Shown: piece by piece, positions 8,540 to 18,838 of the stretch
How the letters are laid out: each line of letters starts with the position of its first letter
Position numbering within the stretch: the first letter of the stretch is position 1
Assembly (NCBI RefSeq): GCF_018967865.2
Contig: NZ_JAHLZY020000001.1
Location: 1,178,001-1,242,000, forward strand
From: Hymenobacter siberiensis
GTDB lineage: Bacteria > Bacteroidota > Bacteroidia > Cytophagales > Hymenobacteraceae
Direction of reading: 5' to 3'
Length of the DNA: 64,000 bases
Translations under genes and position numbers: made by a program
The notes under the pieces: generated by a model
Seen by the model: the letters and a program-made list of their open reading frames with translations, nothing else
Database searches by the model: none
Told to the model about the DNA's origin: nothing

Positions 8540-11500
8540 TTAGTTAAAGATGTAGCGAACGCCCACCTGGCCCTGCCAGCGCGAGCTGATGCCAGTCACG
8601 TTGTCACGGAAAGTATCGGTCAGTTTCACACCGGGCGTTACGGTGTTATCAGCGTTTTTAACCGGATTGGTCAGATAAGGTAGCTCAAATACCGGCTGGC
8701 CGGCAGCATTGTAGCCATCAAACTTAAGCGGGTTGGTACGATTGGGCGACCTCAGGGTGCCCCAGTTCTTGTTCAACAGGTTGCCCACGTTGAAGACGTC
8801 GAGGCTAATCTGCAGGGTGTTGCGGTTTTCACCGATGTTGGTGAAGATGTCCTGCAGCAGACGGAAGTCCATCGTGTTCCACCATGGCAGCACAGCGCCG
8901 TTACGCTCGGCGTACTCGCCGCGGTGCTTGCTCAGGTAGCTGTCTTGGTTGATGAAGGCATCCAGGTCGGCAAACTGCTGAGATGCGGTATAAATGCCGC
9001 CACCCTGCGCCGTCGACAGGGTAATATCACGCAGGTTGATTTCGCCGGCGTTGCGTGGGATGTACATCAGGTCGTTTGAGTTCTGATTGTCACCGTTCAT
9101 GTCGCCCGAGTACACGTAGGAGTAACGGCCGGCGGGAGCAGCCTGGTAAAACAGCGAGAGCGTAGTGGCCAGGTGGCCTACATACTCTTTGCGGTACGAA
9201 GCCGAGGCAATAACGCGGTGCTGCTGCAGGAAGTTGGAGTAGCTCAGCACGTTGGCATTCGGGTCACCCGAAATCGAACGGTCGCGGAAGATGGAGGTGG
9301 CAATCGAGCCCCCGTCGTTCACCGAACGCGAATCCGAGTACGTGTAAGCCGCGCTCAGGTAGAAACCACTGCTGAACGACTTCTGCACCTGGGCCGTCAC
9401 GGCGTAGGAGTAGCCTTTGCTGGTGTTCTTCATCAGGATAGCATCCGTGATGTTGGGGTTAGTGGCTGACAAGCCACCCGCACCGCTGTAGAGGCGGTAA
9501 TTGGCAGTTTGCGCTGCCAAACCGTTAGTGACTGCGCCGAACGAATAGAAAATCGGACGGTTATCAGCGCCATTAGCACGGTTGAAAGGATTTGCCTCCG
9601 TGCCGGGCAGGTTCACGTTCTGGTGGTAAACGGAGTTGATGTCCTTCGTGTAGAAGGCTTCCAACGTACCAATTACGCCACCGAACAATTCCTGGTCAAC
9701 GGCCAGGTTGGTACGCCAAACCTGGGGGAATTTGAAGTCTGCATCTGTTACCGCCAGGTTGTACGAGGAGTTAGCGGCCGCACTCTGCGGACGGTAAGTT
9801 TCTACGTTGGGGTTGAAGTATGAAGGCGTACCCTGGCCGGAAGCGGCGTTCAAAGTACCGGAGCCAGTGTAGCTATAAGAGCCGAACTGGACGCCGTTGT
9901 TGCTGGCCTGGTTCGAGAGCCACACAAACGGTACACGACCGGTGAAGATACCCGTACCACCACGCAGCTGCGTTTTGCGGTCGTCGTTCACATCCCAGTT
10001 GAAGCCGGCGCGGGGCGAGAACAGAACGTTTTTCTTGGGCACAGAGCCCGTGTTAATCTTTACACCGTCGCGGAAAGTGAGGTTGGCAGCTACAGTGTTC
10101 TGCGTCAGTTCCGAGGTCAGGTAGGGTAGGTCGGCCCGGATACCATAGGTCACTTTCAGGTTGCTGCGGGGCGACCATTCATCCTGTACATACAAGCCGA
10201 GCTGAGCGGCCGTGATGTCGGCGAAGGGGAACGAGCGGTCCGAAAGGGCCGAATACTGCAGGTTGTAGCGCTGCGGGCCGGGACGCGTGCCGGTGAGGGG
10301 CGAGGTAGAAGGTGCGTAGCCGTTCGTGGCGTCGCCGCGGGTGTAGTTGAAGCCTGCCGAGGCGTAGAAGTCCTCCAGCGAGTTGAAGGAGTAGTTGCCG
10401 TAGTAGTTCGGGGCAAAGCCGTTACGGAACTTGTAGTATTCGTTGTAGGTACCTACCGTCACGTTATGCTTGCCGAGGTAAGCCGTGAAGTTGTCACCAA
10501 TCTGGTATACATCCGAGTTCAGCACGTTGAAAGCCGAGAAAGGCTCGTAGCCGAAAGAAGTCAGCGAATTGGTAGCCGAGATGCCACCCGTACCGCTGCG
10601 GCCCTCGGAGGTACCAATGTCAACCAGCGGGAAGATACCTCCCGAGCTTTCGCGGGAGTCGCGGAATGCCGAGTAGCCGGCCGTCAGGTTGTTCGAGTAT
10701 TTACCGCCGCCCAGCGTGCTGTTCAGCTCGGCAATAATCGAGTTCAGGTTGTTGTTGATGCGGTAGTATGACGACAGGTAGGGCAGGCCGTAGTACGACT
10801 GCGAGCGCTGACCGGCAATGGCACCGGAAGTGCTTGGCGGAATATCGGCGTACGACTTCAGGTAGTTGTACTTAATGTTGAAGCGGTTGTTGTTGTTGAT
10901 GTTCCAGTCGAGCTTAACCGTAGCCTTGTCGCTGTTCGACTTCAGCTGGTAGCCTTGGTACGGGCCGGGGTTGTAGCCGTACTGCGACTGCAGGAAGTTG
11001 CTGAGGAAGTCCAGGTCAGCACTTTTGGCCGTTGATACGGTGCCGCCCAGCGGGGGGGTAACACCAGGGTTGTTGTTGGCGGCGTAGTTGCCGGAAGGCG
11101 GGTCATTGCGACGCTCGCTTTCGCCGTTCACGAAGAAGAACAGCTTATCCTTGATAATCGGGCCACCTACGCGGAAGCCGATGTTGTTTAGGTTGAATTT
11201 GGAGTAGTCCGACGTTACATCGCCCACCTTACTACCTACCAGGTTCTGGTTGCGGTAGAAGTCGTAAACGGAAGCCTGAACCTTGTTCGAGCCCGAGCGG
11301 GTCACCACGTTGATACCAGCACCCGTGAACGAACCCTGACGCACGTCAAAAGGAGCAATGCTCACCTGAATCTGGTCGATAGCGTCCAGCGAAATGGGCT
11401 GGGCACCAGCCTGACCACCTACCGTCGACTGCAAGCCGAAAGCATTGTTGAAGATGGCACCGTCGATGGTGATGTTGTTGTAGCCGCTGCTACGGCCGCC

Positions 11501-12019
11501 GAAGCTCTGGCCGTTGGCCTGGGGCGTGAGGCGGGTAAAGTCGTTCAGCGAACGGTTCAGGGTGGGCAGACGCTCAATGGTTTCGCGCTGTACCGTGGTG
11601 CTGGCCCCAGTATGGTCGGCGTTCATCACCGGGTCGCGGCGGCCGCTCACCGTTACTTCGGTCAGCTCGGTGGTTGCGTCGTCCAGCTTCACGTCGAGAC
11701 GCTGGTTCTGGCCCAGGCTCAGGGAAATGCCCTCACGGGTAACGTCCTTGTAGCCTACGAACGTTACGCGAACTGTGTAAGGGCCACCCACGCGCATGTT
11801 CTGGATGTTGAAGCGGCCATCGGAGTTGGTGGGCGCCACGTACTTCGTGTTGGTGGGCGTATGAATGGCAATTACGGTGGCACCGGGCAGGCCCGCGCCG
11901 GTCTTATCGGAGATAACTCCGCTCATAGCTGCTGTGGTCGCGCCTTGGCTCCAGCCCAGTCGGGCCGTCAGGAGCATCAGCGCCAGCAGTAGCAAGTGGC
12001 GTAAACGTAAATTATTCAT
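8540..12019 (-). CDS. Oar-like TonB-dependent outer membrane receptor
   Basis: A 1159-residue protein beginning with a signal peptide (about residues 1-24, ending near LGWSQG). A carboxypeptidase-regulatory-like Ig domain follows (about 30-115, with GVISDKTGAGLPGATVIAIH). The plug domain (about 130-240) contains DGAIFNNAFGLQ and the VVTRSGSN segment. A long beta-barrel fills the rest and ends in aromatic GVRYIFN. This is the layout of Oar-type TonB-dependent transporters in Bacteroidota, which take up large ligands using ExbBD-TonB energy. There is no SusD partner next to it, so it is probably not a classical SusC glycan importer. The ligand cannot be inferred. A good TTG-N18-TANNTTTG promoter precedes it. 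Confidence 0.95.
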   Translation of the reverse strand: MNNLRLRHLLLLALMLLTARLGWSQGATTAAMSGVISDKTGAGLPGATVIAIHTPTNTKYVAPTNSDGRFNIQNMRVGGPYTVRVTFVGYKDVTREGISLSLGQNQRLDVKLDDATTELTEVTVSGRRDPVMNADHTGASTTVQRETIERLPTLNRSLNDFTRLTPQANGQSFGGRSSGYNNITIDGAIFNNAFGLQSTVGGQAGAQPISLDAIDQIQVSIAPFDVRQGSFTGAGINVVTRSGSNKVQASVYDFYRNQNLVGSKVGDVTSDYSKFNLNNIGFRVGGPIIKDKLFFFVNGESERRNDPPSGNYAANNNPGVTPPLGGTVSTAKSADLDFLSNFLQSQYGYNPGPYQGYQLKSNSDKATVKLDWNINNNNRFNIKYNYLKSYADIPPSTSGAIAGQRSQSYYGLPYLSSYYRINNNLNSIIAELNSTLGGGKYSNNLTAGYSAFRDSRESSGGIFPLVDIGTSEGRSGTGGISATNSLTSFGYEPFSAFNVLNSDVYQIGDNFTAYLGKHNVTVGTYNEYYKFRNGFAPNYYGNYSFNSLEDFYASAGFNYTRGDATNGYAPSTSPLTGTRPGPQRYNLQYSALSDRSFPFADITAAQLGLYVQDEWSPRSNLKVTYGIRADLPYLTSELTQNTVAANLTFRDGVKINTGSVPKKNVLFSPRAGFNWDVNDDRKTQLRGGTGIFTGRVPFVWLSNQASNNGVQFGSYSYTGSGTLNAASGQGTPSYFNPNVETYRPQSAAANSSYNLAVTDADFKFPQVWRTNLAVDQELFGGVIGTLEAFYTKDINSVYHQNVNLPGTEANPFNRANGADNRPIFYSFGAVTNGLAAQTANYRLYSGAGGLSATNPNITDAILMKNTSKGYSYAVTAQVQKSFSSGFYLSAAYTYSDSRSVNDGGSIATSIFRDRSISGDPNANVLSYSNFLQQHRVIASASYRKEYVGHLATTLSLFYQAAPAGRYSYVYSGDMNGDNQNSNDLMYIPRNAGEINLRDITLSTAQGGGIYTASQQFADLDAFINQDSYLSKHRGEYAERNGAVLPWWNTMDFRLLQDIFTNIGENRNTLQISLDVFNVGNLLNKNWGTLRSPNRTNPLKFDGYNAAGQPVFELPYLTNPVKNADNTVTPGVKLTDTFRDNVTGISSRWQGQVGVRYIFN

Positions 12020-12063
12020 GTTGAAAAAAGTTGGTGGAAACAGTGAGCTTTGTAAAAGCGGGA

Positions 12064-12092
12064 CAAAGGTACGACAGTGCCGAAAAGGCCAA
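12064..12092 (-). promoter_or_regulatory. Bacteroidota-type promoter of the TonB-dependent receptor
   Basis: On the minus strand, TTG at 12092-12090 is followed after 18 nt by TACCTTTG at 12071-12064. This fits the TTG / TANNTTTG consensus of the Bacteroidota primary sigma factor. It implies a leader of about 40 nt before the ATG at 12019. Confidence 0.75.
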
Positions 12093-12167
12093 TATTACGT
12101 AAATTTTACCATTGATTAATAGCCCCGGAATCAGGTGTTTGTCCGGCAAAGATAATGGCTGCATGCA

Positions 12168-12794
12168 TCATAGCCGGGGCCGCACGGCCCGAATGAACCG
12201 GCTGAGGTAATAATCAGACTCCAGACTGTTTTCGACAACGCCCAGCGAAGTCGACGCGTGAATAAAATCGACACCTTCTTCGTCGGCTACCGTCACCATT
12301 CCCACGTGGGTAATAGTGCGGCTGCCGGGCGAGCCCCCAAAAAATACTAAATCGCCGGGCTGTAAATCGGTGGATTTCACGGGGTCGCCCCACACGGCCT
12401 GCTCATTAGACGAGCGCGGAATAGTGACACCGGCCTCGCCAAAAGATAATTGCAGCAGGCCCGAGCAGTCGAGGCCCAGGCGCGTGGTGCCGCCGTATAG
12501 ATAAGGAGTGCCCTGATAGGAGCGGGCGGCCTCAATCACGGAGGCCAGGGTGCCGGTGGCGCTGCCCGCGCGGGCGGGGCGCTTGGTTACCACTTTGGTT
12601 TTGGCACCGTTGGGGGTGGCCCTTACGACCTTAGATTTGCCGGTCGGGCTTACCCGGCCGCCCTTTTTCAGGCGCACCATTTCGCGGGCCGAGCGGTATT
12701 GGCCGTCGCGATAGTTAAGCTTGCGGTGGCAGCTGGCTAACAAGGTCAAAGTCATCAGCAGCAGCGGTAGTATCTTCGTTGTCACCCTCCCCAT
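12168..12794 (-). CDS. NlpC/P60 (C40) lipoprotein endopeptidase
   Basis: With the ATG at 12794 the product is 208 residues. A TTG three codons upstream is possible but overlaps the promoter box. A hydrophobic leader ends in the lipobox LLASC, so it is probably an anchored lipoprotein. After a basic linker comes an NlpC/P60 domain with the catalytic Cys in LDCSG, His in ITHVGM and a third polar residue in FIHAS. Such enzymes cleave gamma-D-Glu-diaminopimelate bonds in peptidoglycan peptides during wall remodelling. It is transcribed divergently from the FAD oxidase gene. Confidence 0.9.
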   Translation of the reverse strand: MGRVTTKILPLLLMTLTLLASCHRKLNYRDGQYRSAREMVRLKKGGRVSPTGKSKVVRATPNGAKTKVVTKRPARAGSATGTLASVIEAARSYQGTPYLYGGTTRLGLDCSGLLQLSFGEAGVTIPRSSNEQAVWGDPVKSTDLQPGDLVFFGGSPGSRTITHVGMVTVADEEGVDFIHASTSLGVVENSLESDYYLSRFIRAVRPRL

Positions 12795-12800
12795 TGGCCG

Positions 12801-12808
12801 CAAAGATA
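12801..12808 (-). promoter_or_regulatory. -7 box of the NlpC/P60 gene
   Basis: TATCTTTG on the minus strand matches TANNTTTG. Transcription should begin near 12794, at or next to the ATG, which favours that start and suggests a leaderless or nearly leaderless mRNA. I see no clear TTG at -33. Confidence 0.55.
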
Positions 12809-12838
12809 GTTTACACGGCCTTTCTAGCTTTACCGCTC

Positions 12839-14260
<1,422 letters not shown>

Positions 14261-14270
14261 CATCTTGATA

Positions 14271-14317
14271 GTAAACGCCTGTCATCCTGAGCGTAGCGAA
14301 GGATGACAGGCGTTTAC
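14271..14317. terminator. Palindromic terminator between convergent genes (GTCAT family)
   Basis: Perfect 18-bp stem GTAAACGCCTGTCATCCT with its complement around an 11-nt loop (GAGCGTAGCGA). It lies 10 bp after the oxidase stop and 17 bp before the amidase stop. The core GTCATCCTGAGCGTAGCGAA resembles the palindromes at 227 and 21924, so it is both a repeat and a plausible two-way terminator. Confidence 0.85.
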
Positions 14318-14334
14318 TTCTCATTACAAGAGCT

Positions 14335-15990
14335 TTACGCCTGCACCGTCGGTAAAAGCTTTGGAGCTGCCCGCTTGTGCGTGGCCTGCTCATAGGCATA
14401 GCCCAGCGCCAACAGCAGCCCTTCCTGATAAGCCGACCCCACAAACGACAGGCCCACCGGCAGGCCCAGTACCTGCCCCATGGGCACGGTGAGGTGCGGG
14501 TAGCCCGCCATGGCCGCCGGCGACGAAAAATCGACGCCCGTCGAGTAATCGCCGTTCACCCAGTCGATGCACCAGGCCGGGCCGGTGGTCACGCCGATAA
14601 TGGCGTTGAGCTGCTGGGTTTTCAGCAGGCCGTCGATGGCTTGGCGGGCTCCGGTCACGGTTTTTTGCACGGCAGCCTTGTATTTGGGGTTATTCAGCCC
14701 GTCGGTAGCTTCGGCCCGAATGAGGGTTTCCTGCTGGAAGAACGGCATGGCCTCGGCGGCGTGGGCCTTGTTGTAGGCGATGACATCGGCCAGATTTTTC
14801 ATGCTGGCCCCAGCGTTGGCCAGGTATTTATTCACACCGTCCTTGAATTCATAGAGCAGCACATCAAATTCGGCCTCGCCCAGCGGGTTCACCAGCTTGT
14901 TCAGCTCTACTTCTACAATGGTGGCGCCCTGGGCCTTTAGCGCGGCCACGGCTTCTTTCAGCAGGGCAGCCACGGCGGGCGGGCCGTTGAGGTGGGATTT
15001 TTCCACGCCCAGGCGCTGGCCTTTCAGCGCATCCGGCTTGAGAAAAGCCGTGTAGTCGGTCAGATTGCCCTGGGGAATGGGCAGCCGGGCCGGGTCGGCG
15101 GGGTCGGGGCCGGCCAGCGCGCCCAGCAGGATAGCCGCGTCGCGCACGGTGCGGGCCATGGGGCCGGCCGTATCCTGCGTGCTCGAAATCGGGATGATGC
15201 CGCTGCGGCTCAACAGGCCCACCGTGGGTTTGAGGCCCACCAGGCCATTCACCGCCGCCGGCGATACCACCGAGCCATCCGTCTCGGTCCCAATGGCCAC
15301 GGCACACAAATTGGCCGATGCTGCGGCTCCTGAGCCCGAGCTGCTGCCGCTGGTGCTGCGGTCCAGCGCGTAGGGGTTACGTGTTTGGCGACCCCGGCTG
15401 CTCCAGCCGCTCACCGAGTGCGAGGACCGGAAATTGGCCCATTCGCTCAGGTTGGTTTTGCCCAGCAGCACGGCCCCGGCGGCCCGTAGCTTCTGTACGA
15501 TGAAAGCATCCTGCTTCGCTTTGTGCCCAATGAGTGCCGCCGCCCCGGCCGTGGTCATCATCTGGTCGCCGCTATCAATGTTGTCCTTAATAAGGACCGG
15601 AATGCCGTGCAGCGGGCCGCGCAGCTTGCCGGCCTTGCGCTCCTTATCGAGGCCGTCGGCAATGGTCAGGGCATCGGGGTTGGTTTCGATGACGGCGCGC
15701 AGCATCGGTCCGGCCTCGTTCAGGGCCTTGATGCGGGCCAGGTATTTTTCGCTCAGGCTGCGGGCGGTTTCGGTGCCTTTGACCATGCGGTCCTGCAAAT
15801 CGGCCACAGTCAGTTCCTGCAGCTCGAAATTGTCGGCCACACCGGTACCAGCTAGTGTTTCCGCCGCCGGAGCGCCGGCGGGCGCATCAGCGGTGGGCTT
15901 GTCGGGAGTAGTCTGACAGGCCACGGCGGGCAGGAGGGCAGCCGTAAGGGCCACGCGGGTACTTTGGTTGAGGAAAAGTCGACGGTCCAT
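14335..15990 (-). CDS. Exported amidase (amidase signature family)
   Basis: From the ATG at 15990 (MDRRLFLNQS) the protein has 551 residues. The N-terminus has an RR pair and a hydrophobic run ending in LLPAVAC, suggesting a lipoprotein, possibly Tat-exported. The amidase signature domain has a Ser-cisSer-Lys triad: Lys in IPVLIKDNID, the glycine/serine-rich STSGSSSGSGAAASAN, and the nucleophile region GTETDGSVVSPA. Members hydrolyse amides, including peptide amides and aryl acylamides. A GatA role is unlikely because of the export signal and absent gatB/gatC. A TTG three codons upstream is a weaker start. Confidence 0.92.
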   Translation of the reverse strand: MDRRLFLNQSTRVALTAALLPAVACQTTPDKPTADAPAGAPAAETLAGTGVADNFELQELTVADLQDRMVKGTETARSLSEKYLARIKALNEAGPMLRAVIETNPDALTIADGLDKERKAGKLRGPLHGIPVLIKDNIDSGDQMMTTAGAAALIGHKAKQDAFIVQKLRAAGAVLLGKTNLSEWANFRSSHSVSGWSSRGRQTRNPYALDRSTSGSSSGSGAAASANLCAVAIGTETDGSVVSPAAVNGLVGLKPTVGLLSRSGIIPISSTQDTAGPMARTVRDAAILLGALAGPDPADPARLPIPQGNLTDYTAFLKPDALKGQRLGVEKSHLNGPPAVAALLKEAVAALKAQGATIVEVELNKLVNPLGEAEFDVLLYEFKDGVNKYLANAGASMKNLADVIAYNKAHAAEAMPFFQQETLIRAEATDGLNNPKYKAAVQKTVTGARQAIDGLLKTQQLNAIIGVTTGPAWCIDWVNGDYSTGVDFSSPAAMAGYPHLTVPMGQVLGLPVGLSFVGSAYQEGLLLALGYAYEQATHKRAAPKLLPTVQA

Positions 15991-16117
15991 AAAGCGCAAA
16001 AACAGAGTAGGGGAGTAGCGGCCAGCTGCCGCCGGGTGGCAATAATACTGCCCGCCGGGAGCCCGACAACTATCGCTGTACCAACAAGTTTCTGGCCGGG
16101 CGTTTTCGGGTCAAAAC

Positions 16118-16146
16118 AAAAGCCAGTCCCGTGAGGAACTGGCTTT
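16118..16146 (-). terminator. Terminator after the acyl-CoA-binding protein gene
   Basis: AAAGCCAGT / ACTGGCTTT stem around a short GC-containing loop, 46 nt beyond the minus-strand stop. An A-run on the plus strand gives U residues in the minus-strand transcript. Confidence 0.7.
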
Positions 16147-16191
16147 CGCTATACCAATATAATGAGGGCAATAGCCTTTGAATAGAGCAGC

Positions 16192-16626
16192 TTATTTCGC
16201 CTGCTGGTCTTTCAGCTTGTCCTCGCCGCCATAAGGCGTGCCGGCCTTGATATCGCCGCGCAGTCCGCCGTGGTCGGTGGTTTTGGGGGCACCGGTCTGG
16301 CTGTCGGTGGGTACTTCGCTGGCTTCCGTGGCCGTTTTGGCGGCACCGGTTATTTCGGCCGTTTTGGCGATGTAGTGCTGCTTGGCTTCTTCTTCCGAAA
16401 CACCTTTAAACTGGTTCCAGGAGTCCCACTGGGCCTGCGAGAGGCCGGCGGGACCATTGGCCTGGTCGGCGGCGGTGGCGTCTACTTCGTCACTTTTCAT
16501 GTTGACGTCGCCTTCGGTGGCCTGCTTATACAAGCCGTAAAGCTCGGTCATGTGCTGGGCGGCCACGTCGCCGGGGAGGTTGTTTACTTGCTGGGTAGCG
16601 GCCTGAAATTGCTCGTTGATGTCCAT
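16192..16626 (-). CDS. Acyl-CoA-binding protein with acidic C-terminal tail
   Basis: A 144-residue protein whose first 90 residues match the acyl-CoA-binding protein (ACBP) fold. The readable landmarks are FQAATQQVNNLP, LYGLYKQATEGDVN, then WDSWNQFKGVSEEEAKQHYI, which hold the conserved YKQAT and W-AW-KG-S motifs that grip the CoA and acyl chain. ACBPs bind long-chain acyl-CoA esters in the cytoplasm and buffer or deliver them. They are common in eukaryotes and patchy in bacteria. Residues 91-144 form a polar, probably disordered tail rich in T, A, G and K. It appears to be a single-gene unit. Confidence 0.88.
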   Translation of the reverse strand: MDINEQFQAATQQVNNLPGDVAAQHMTELYGLYKQATEGDVNMKSDEVDATAADQANGPAGLSQAQWDSWNQFKGVSEEEAKQHYIAKTAEITGAAKTATEASEVPTDSQTGAPKTTDHGGLRGDIKAGTPYGGEDKLKDQQAK

Positions 16627-16785
16627 GGGGAGGGCTGAAAGAATGGTTGATTAATCGGTGCAAGGGGAGGAGTAGTCCGCCTGGCGGTGGGGAATAATGT
16701 TTTTTAGAAAGGTCGAATCAAAGGCAGGTTCGCCCACAAAATCCGCGAAATTCATTGAATCCAATAAATCCGCCGTTCAGACAAT

Positions 16786-16876
16786 GGAGTTGTTTAGAAA
16801 GTCACAGAAAGTCCCCGAACGGTCATGCAGAGCGCAGCGAAGCATGACCGTTCGGGGACTTTCTAAACAGCTTCAA
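16786..16876. repeat. REP-like palindromic element, copy 3
   Basis: GGAGTTGTTTAGAAAG arm, stem starting GTCCCCGAACGGTCATGC with its complement, and CTTTCTAAACAGCTTC arm. It is nearly identical to copy 1 and lies upstream of asnB, marking the left border of the polysaccharide locus. Confidence 0.9.
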
Positions 16877-16909
16877 TACCACGAGGCTGGCCTTTAGGTT
16901 GCGGGGTCG

Positions 16910-16917
16910 TACTTTTG
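16910..16917 (+). promoter_or_regulatory. -7 box of asnB
   Basis: TACTTTTG fits TANNTTTG and ends 9 nt before the asnB ATG at 16927, so the message would be leaderless or nearly so. No convincing TTG lies at the -33 distance. Confidence 0.5.
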
Positions 16918-16926
16918 CGGGCGACT

Positions 16927-18831
16927 ATGTGTGGAATAACTGGAGTATTTGCCTTTACGGAAACAGGTCGTCAGTCGCTGGCCAACCTGCAAGCGTCTAC
17001 CGACGCCATCATTCGCCGCGGCCCTGACTCGGAGGGCCACTTCGTCTACGACCAATGCGGTCTGGGCTTCCGCCGGCTGGCCATCCTCGACCTTTCGGCC
17101 GACGGCAACCAGCCGATGACCGACGCGTCGGGGCGCTATACCATTGTCTTCAACGGCGAGATTTTCAACTACCGCGAGCTACGCGAAAAGCTGATTAAGC
17201 GCGGCTGTACCTTTCATTCCCAGACCGATACGGAGGTTATTCTCCAGCTCTACATCATCGAGGGCCGCAGCTTTATCAAAAAGCTGAACGGCTTTTTTGC
17301 CTTCTCCATCTACGATAAGGAGGAAAATTCGCTGCTCATCGCCCGCGACCGGTACGGCGTGAAGCCCCTACTCATCTACCGCGACGAGGACAAGCTGTTT
17401 CTGGCTTCGGAGATGAAGTCCATGATGGCCCTGGGTGTGCCGCGCAAGCTCGATTTCGTGGCCCTGAGCCAGTATTTGCAGCTCAACTACATTCCCGGTC
17501 CCGCCAGCATTTTCAAGGGCGTGAAGAAGATGCTGCCCGGCCACTACCTGTATATCAAGAATAACAAGGTGGTGGGCAAGGCGTGGTATAAAATCCCCTA
17601 CGACCCCAAAAAAGTCGCCAAAAACAAGCTCACCTACGAGCAGCAGCAGCACAAGCTGGTCGACCTGATGGACGGGGCCGTGCAGCGCCGCCTCGTGGCC
17701 GACGTGCCCCTCGGCGCCTTCCTCAGCGGCGGCATCGACTCTAGCGTGATTACCGCGCTGGCCGCCCGCCACACGCCGCACCTCAACACGTTCAGCATCG
17801 GCTTCAAAGACGAGCCCTTCTTCGACGAAACCAAGTACGCCAACCTCGTGGCCGCCCGCCACAAGACCAACCACACGGTTTTCTCGCTCACCAACGACGA
17901 CCTCTACGAGCACATCCACAGCATGTTGGACTACCTCGATGAGCCATTTGCCGACTCCTCGGCTCTGGCCGTGTACATCCTCAGCCAACGCACCCGCCAG
18001 CACGTCACCGTGGCCCTGAGTGGCGACGGAGCCGACGAGATGTTCGGCGGCTACAACAAGCACATGGGCGAGTTCAAGGTGCGCCAGGGCGGCGTGAAGG
18101 CCGAGGCCGTCACGGCCCTGGGCTTCGTGTGGGACGCCCTGCCCAAGTCGCGCAATAGCTTCTTTGGCAACCGCGTGCGGCAGCTCCAGCGCTTCTCGCG
18201 CGGCATGACGGCCGGCGTGAAAGACCGGTACTGGGACTGGGCCAGCTTCGCCTCGGCCACCGATGCCAACACCCTGCTCAGCGCCGCCAGCCGCCGCAAA
18301 GTGGGCAAAAAAGCCGCCGCCAAGCGCCGCAAGGACATTCTGGAGCACCTGCACGCCGATGGCGACCTCAACGAGGTGCTGCTCACCGACATGAACCTGG
18401 TGCTGCCTTACGACATGCTCACGAAAGTGGACCTGATGAGCATGGCCAACTCCCTGGAAGTGCGCACGCCCTTCCTCGACTACAAAGTGGTCGATTTCGC
18501 CTTCTCCATCCCCGTCACCAGCAAGGTGGACGCCACGATGAAGAAGCGCATCGTGCAGGATGCCTTCCGCGCCGAGCTGCCCGTCGAACTCTACGACCGT
18601 CCCAAGCACGGCTTCGAAGTGCCCCTGCTGAAGTGGATGCGCGGCGAGCTGCGCAGCCTGATTGAGGACGACCTGCTGCGCGACGATTTCATCGAAGCCC
18701 AGGGCATTTTTGACGTGCAGGCCATCCGCGCCCTCAAAACGCAGCTGTTTTCGCGCAGCCCCGGCGATGTGCACGCCCGCATCTGGGGCCTCATCGTGTT
18801 CCAGACATGGTGGAAGCAGTACATGGCCTAA
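16927..18831 (+). CDS. asnB: Asparagine synthetase (glutamine-hydrolysing)
   Basis: The start is set by the N-terminal nucleophile: ATG at 16927 gives MCGITGVF, with Cys2 the class II glutaminase residue after Met removal. The product is 634 residues. The glutaminase domain covers about 1-200 (RRGPDSEG, GEIFNY, TDTEVIL). The synthetase domain has the ATP pyrophosphatase loop SGGIDSS (267-273). It transfers ammonia from glutamine to AMP-activated aspartate, or to a sugar carboxylate in some surface-polysaccharide loci. Position at the head of the sugar locus, 7 bp before a GT-C gene, makes the latter possible but unproven. Confidence 0.93.
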   Translation: MCGITGVFAFTETGRQSLANLQASTDAIIRRGPDSEGHFVYDQCGLGFRRLAILDLSADGNQPMTDASGRYTIVFNGEIFNYRELREKLIKRGCTFHSQTDTEVILQLYIIEGRSFIKKLNGFFAFSIYDKEENSLLIARDRYGVKPLLIYRDEDKLFLASEMKSMMALGVPRKLDFVALSQYLQLNYIPGPASIFKGVKKMLPGHYLYIKNNKVVGKAWYKIPYDPKKVAKNKLTYEQQQHKLVDLMDGAVQRRLVADVPLGAFLSGGIDSSVITALAARHTPHLNTFSIGFKDEPFFDETKYANLVAARHKTNHTVFSLTNDDLYEHIHSMLDYLDEPFADSSALAVYILSQRTRQHVTVALSGDGADEMFGGYNKHMGEFKVRQGGVKAEAVTALGFVWDALPKSRNSFFGNRVRQLQRFSRGMTAGVKDRYWDWASFASATDANTLLSAASRRKVGKKAAAKRRKDILEHLHADGDLNEVLLTDMNLVLPYDMLTKVDLMSMANSLEVRTPFLDYKVVDFAFSIPVTSKVDATMKKRIVQDAFRAELPVELYDRPKHGFEVPLLKWMRGELRSLIEDDLLRDDFIEAQGIFDVQAIRALKTQLFSRSPGDVHARIWGLIVFQTWWKQYMA

Positions 18832-18838
18832 TCCGCTG

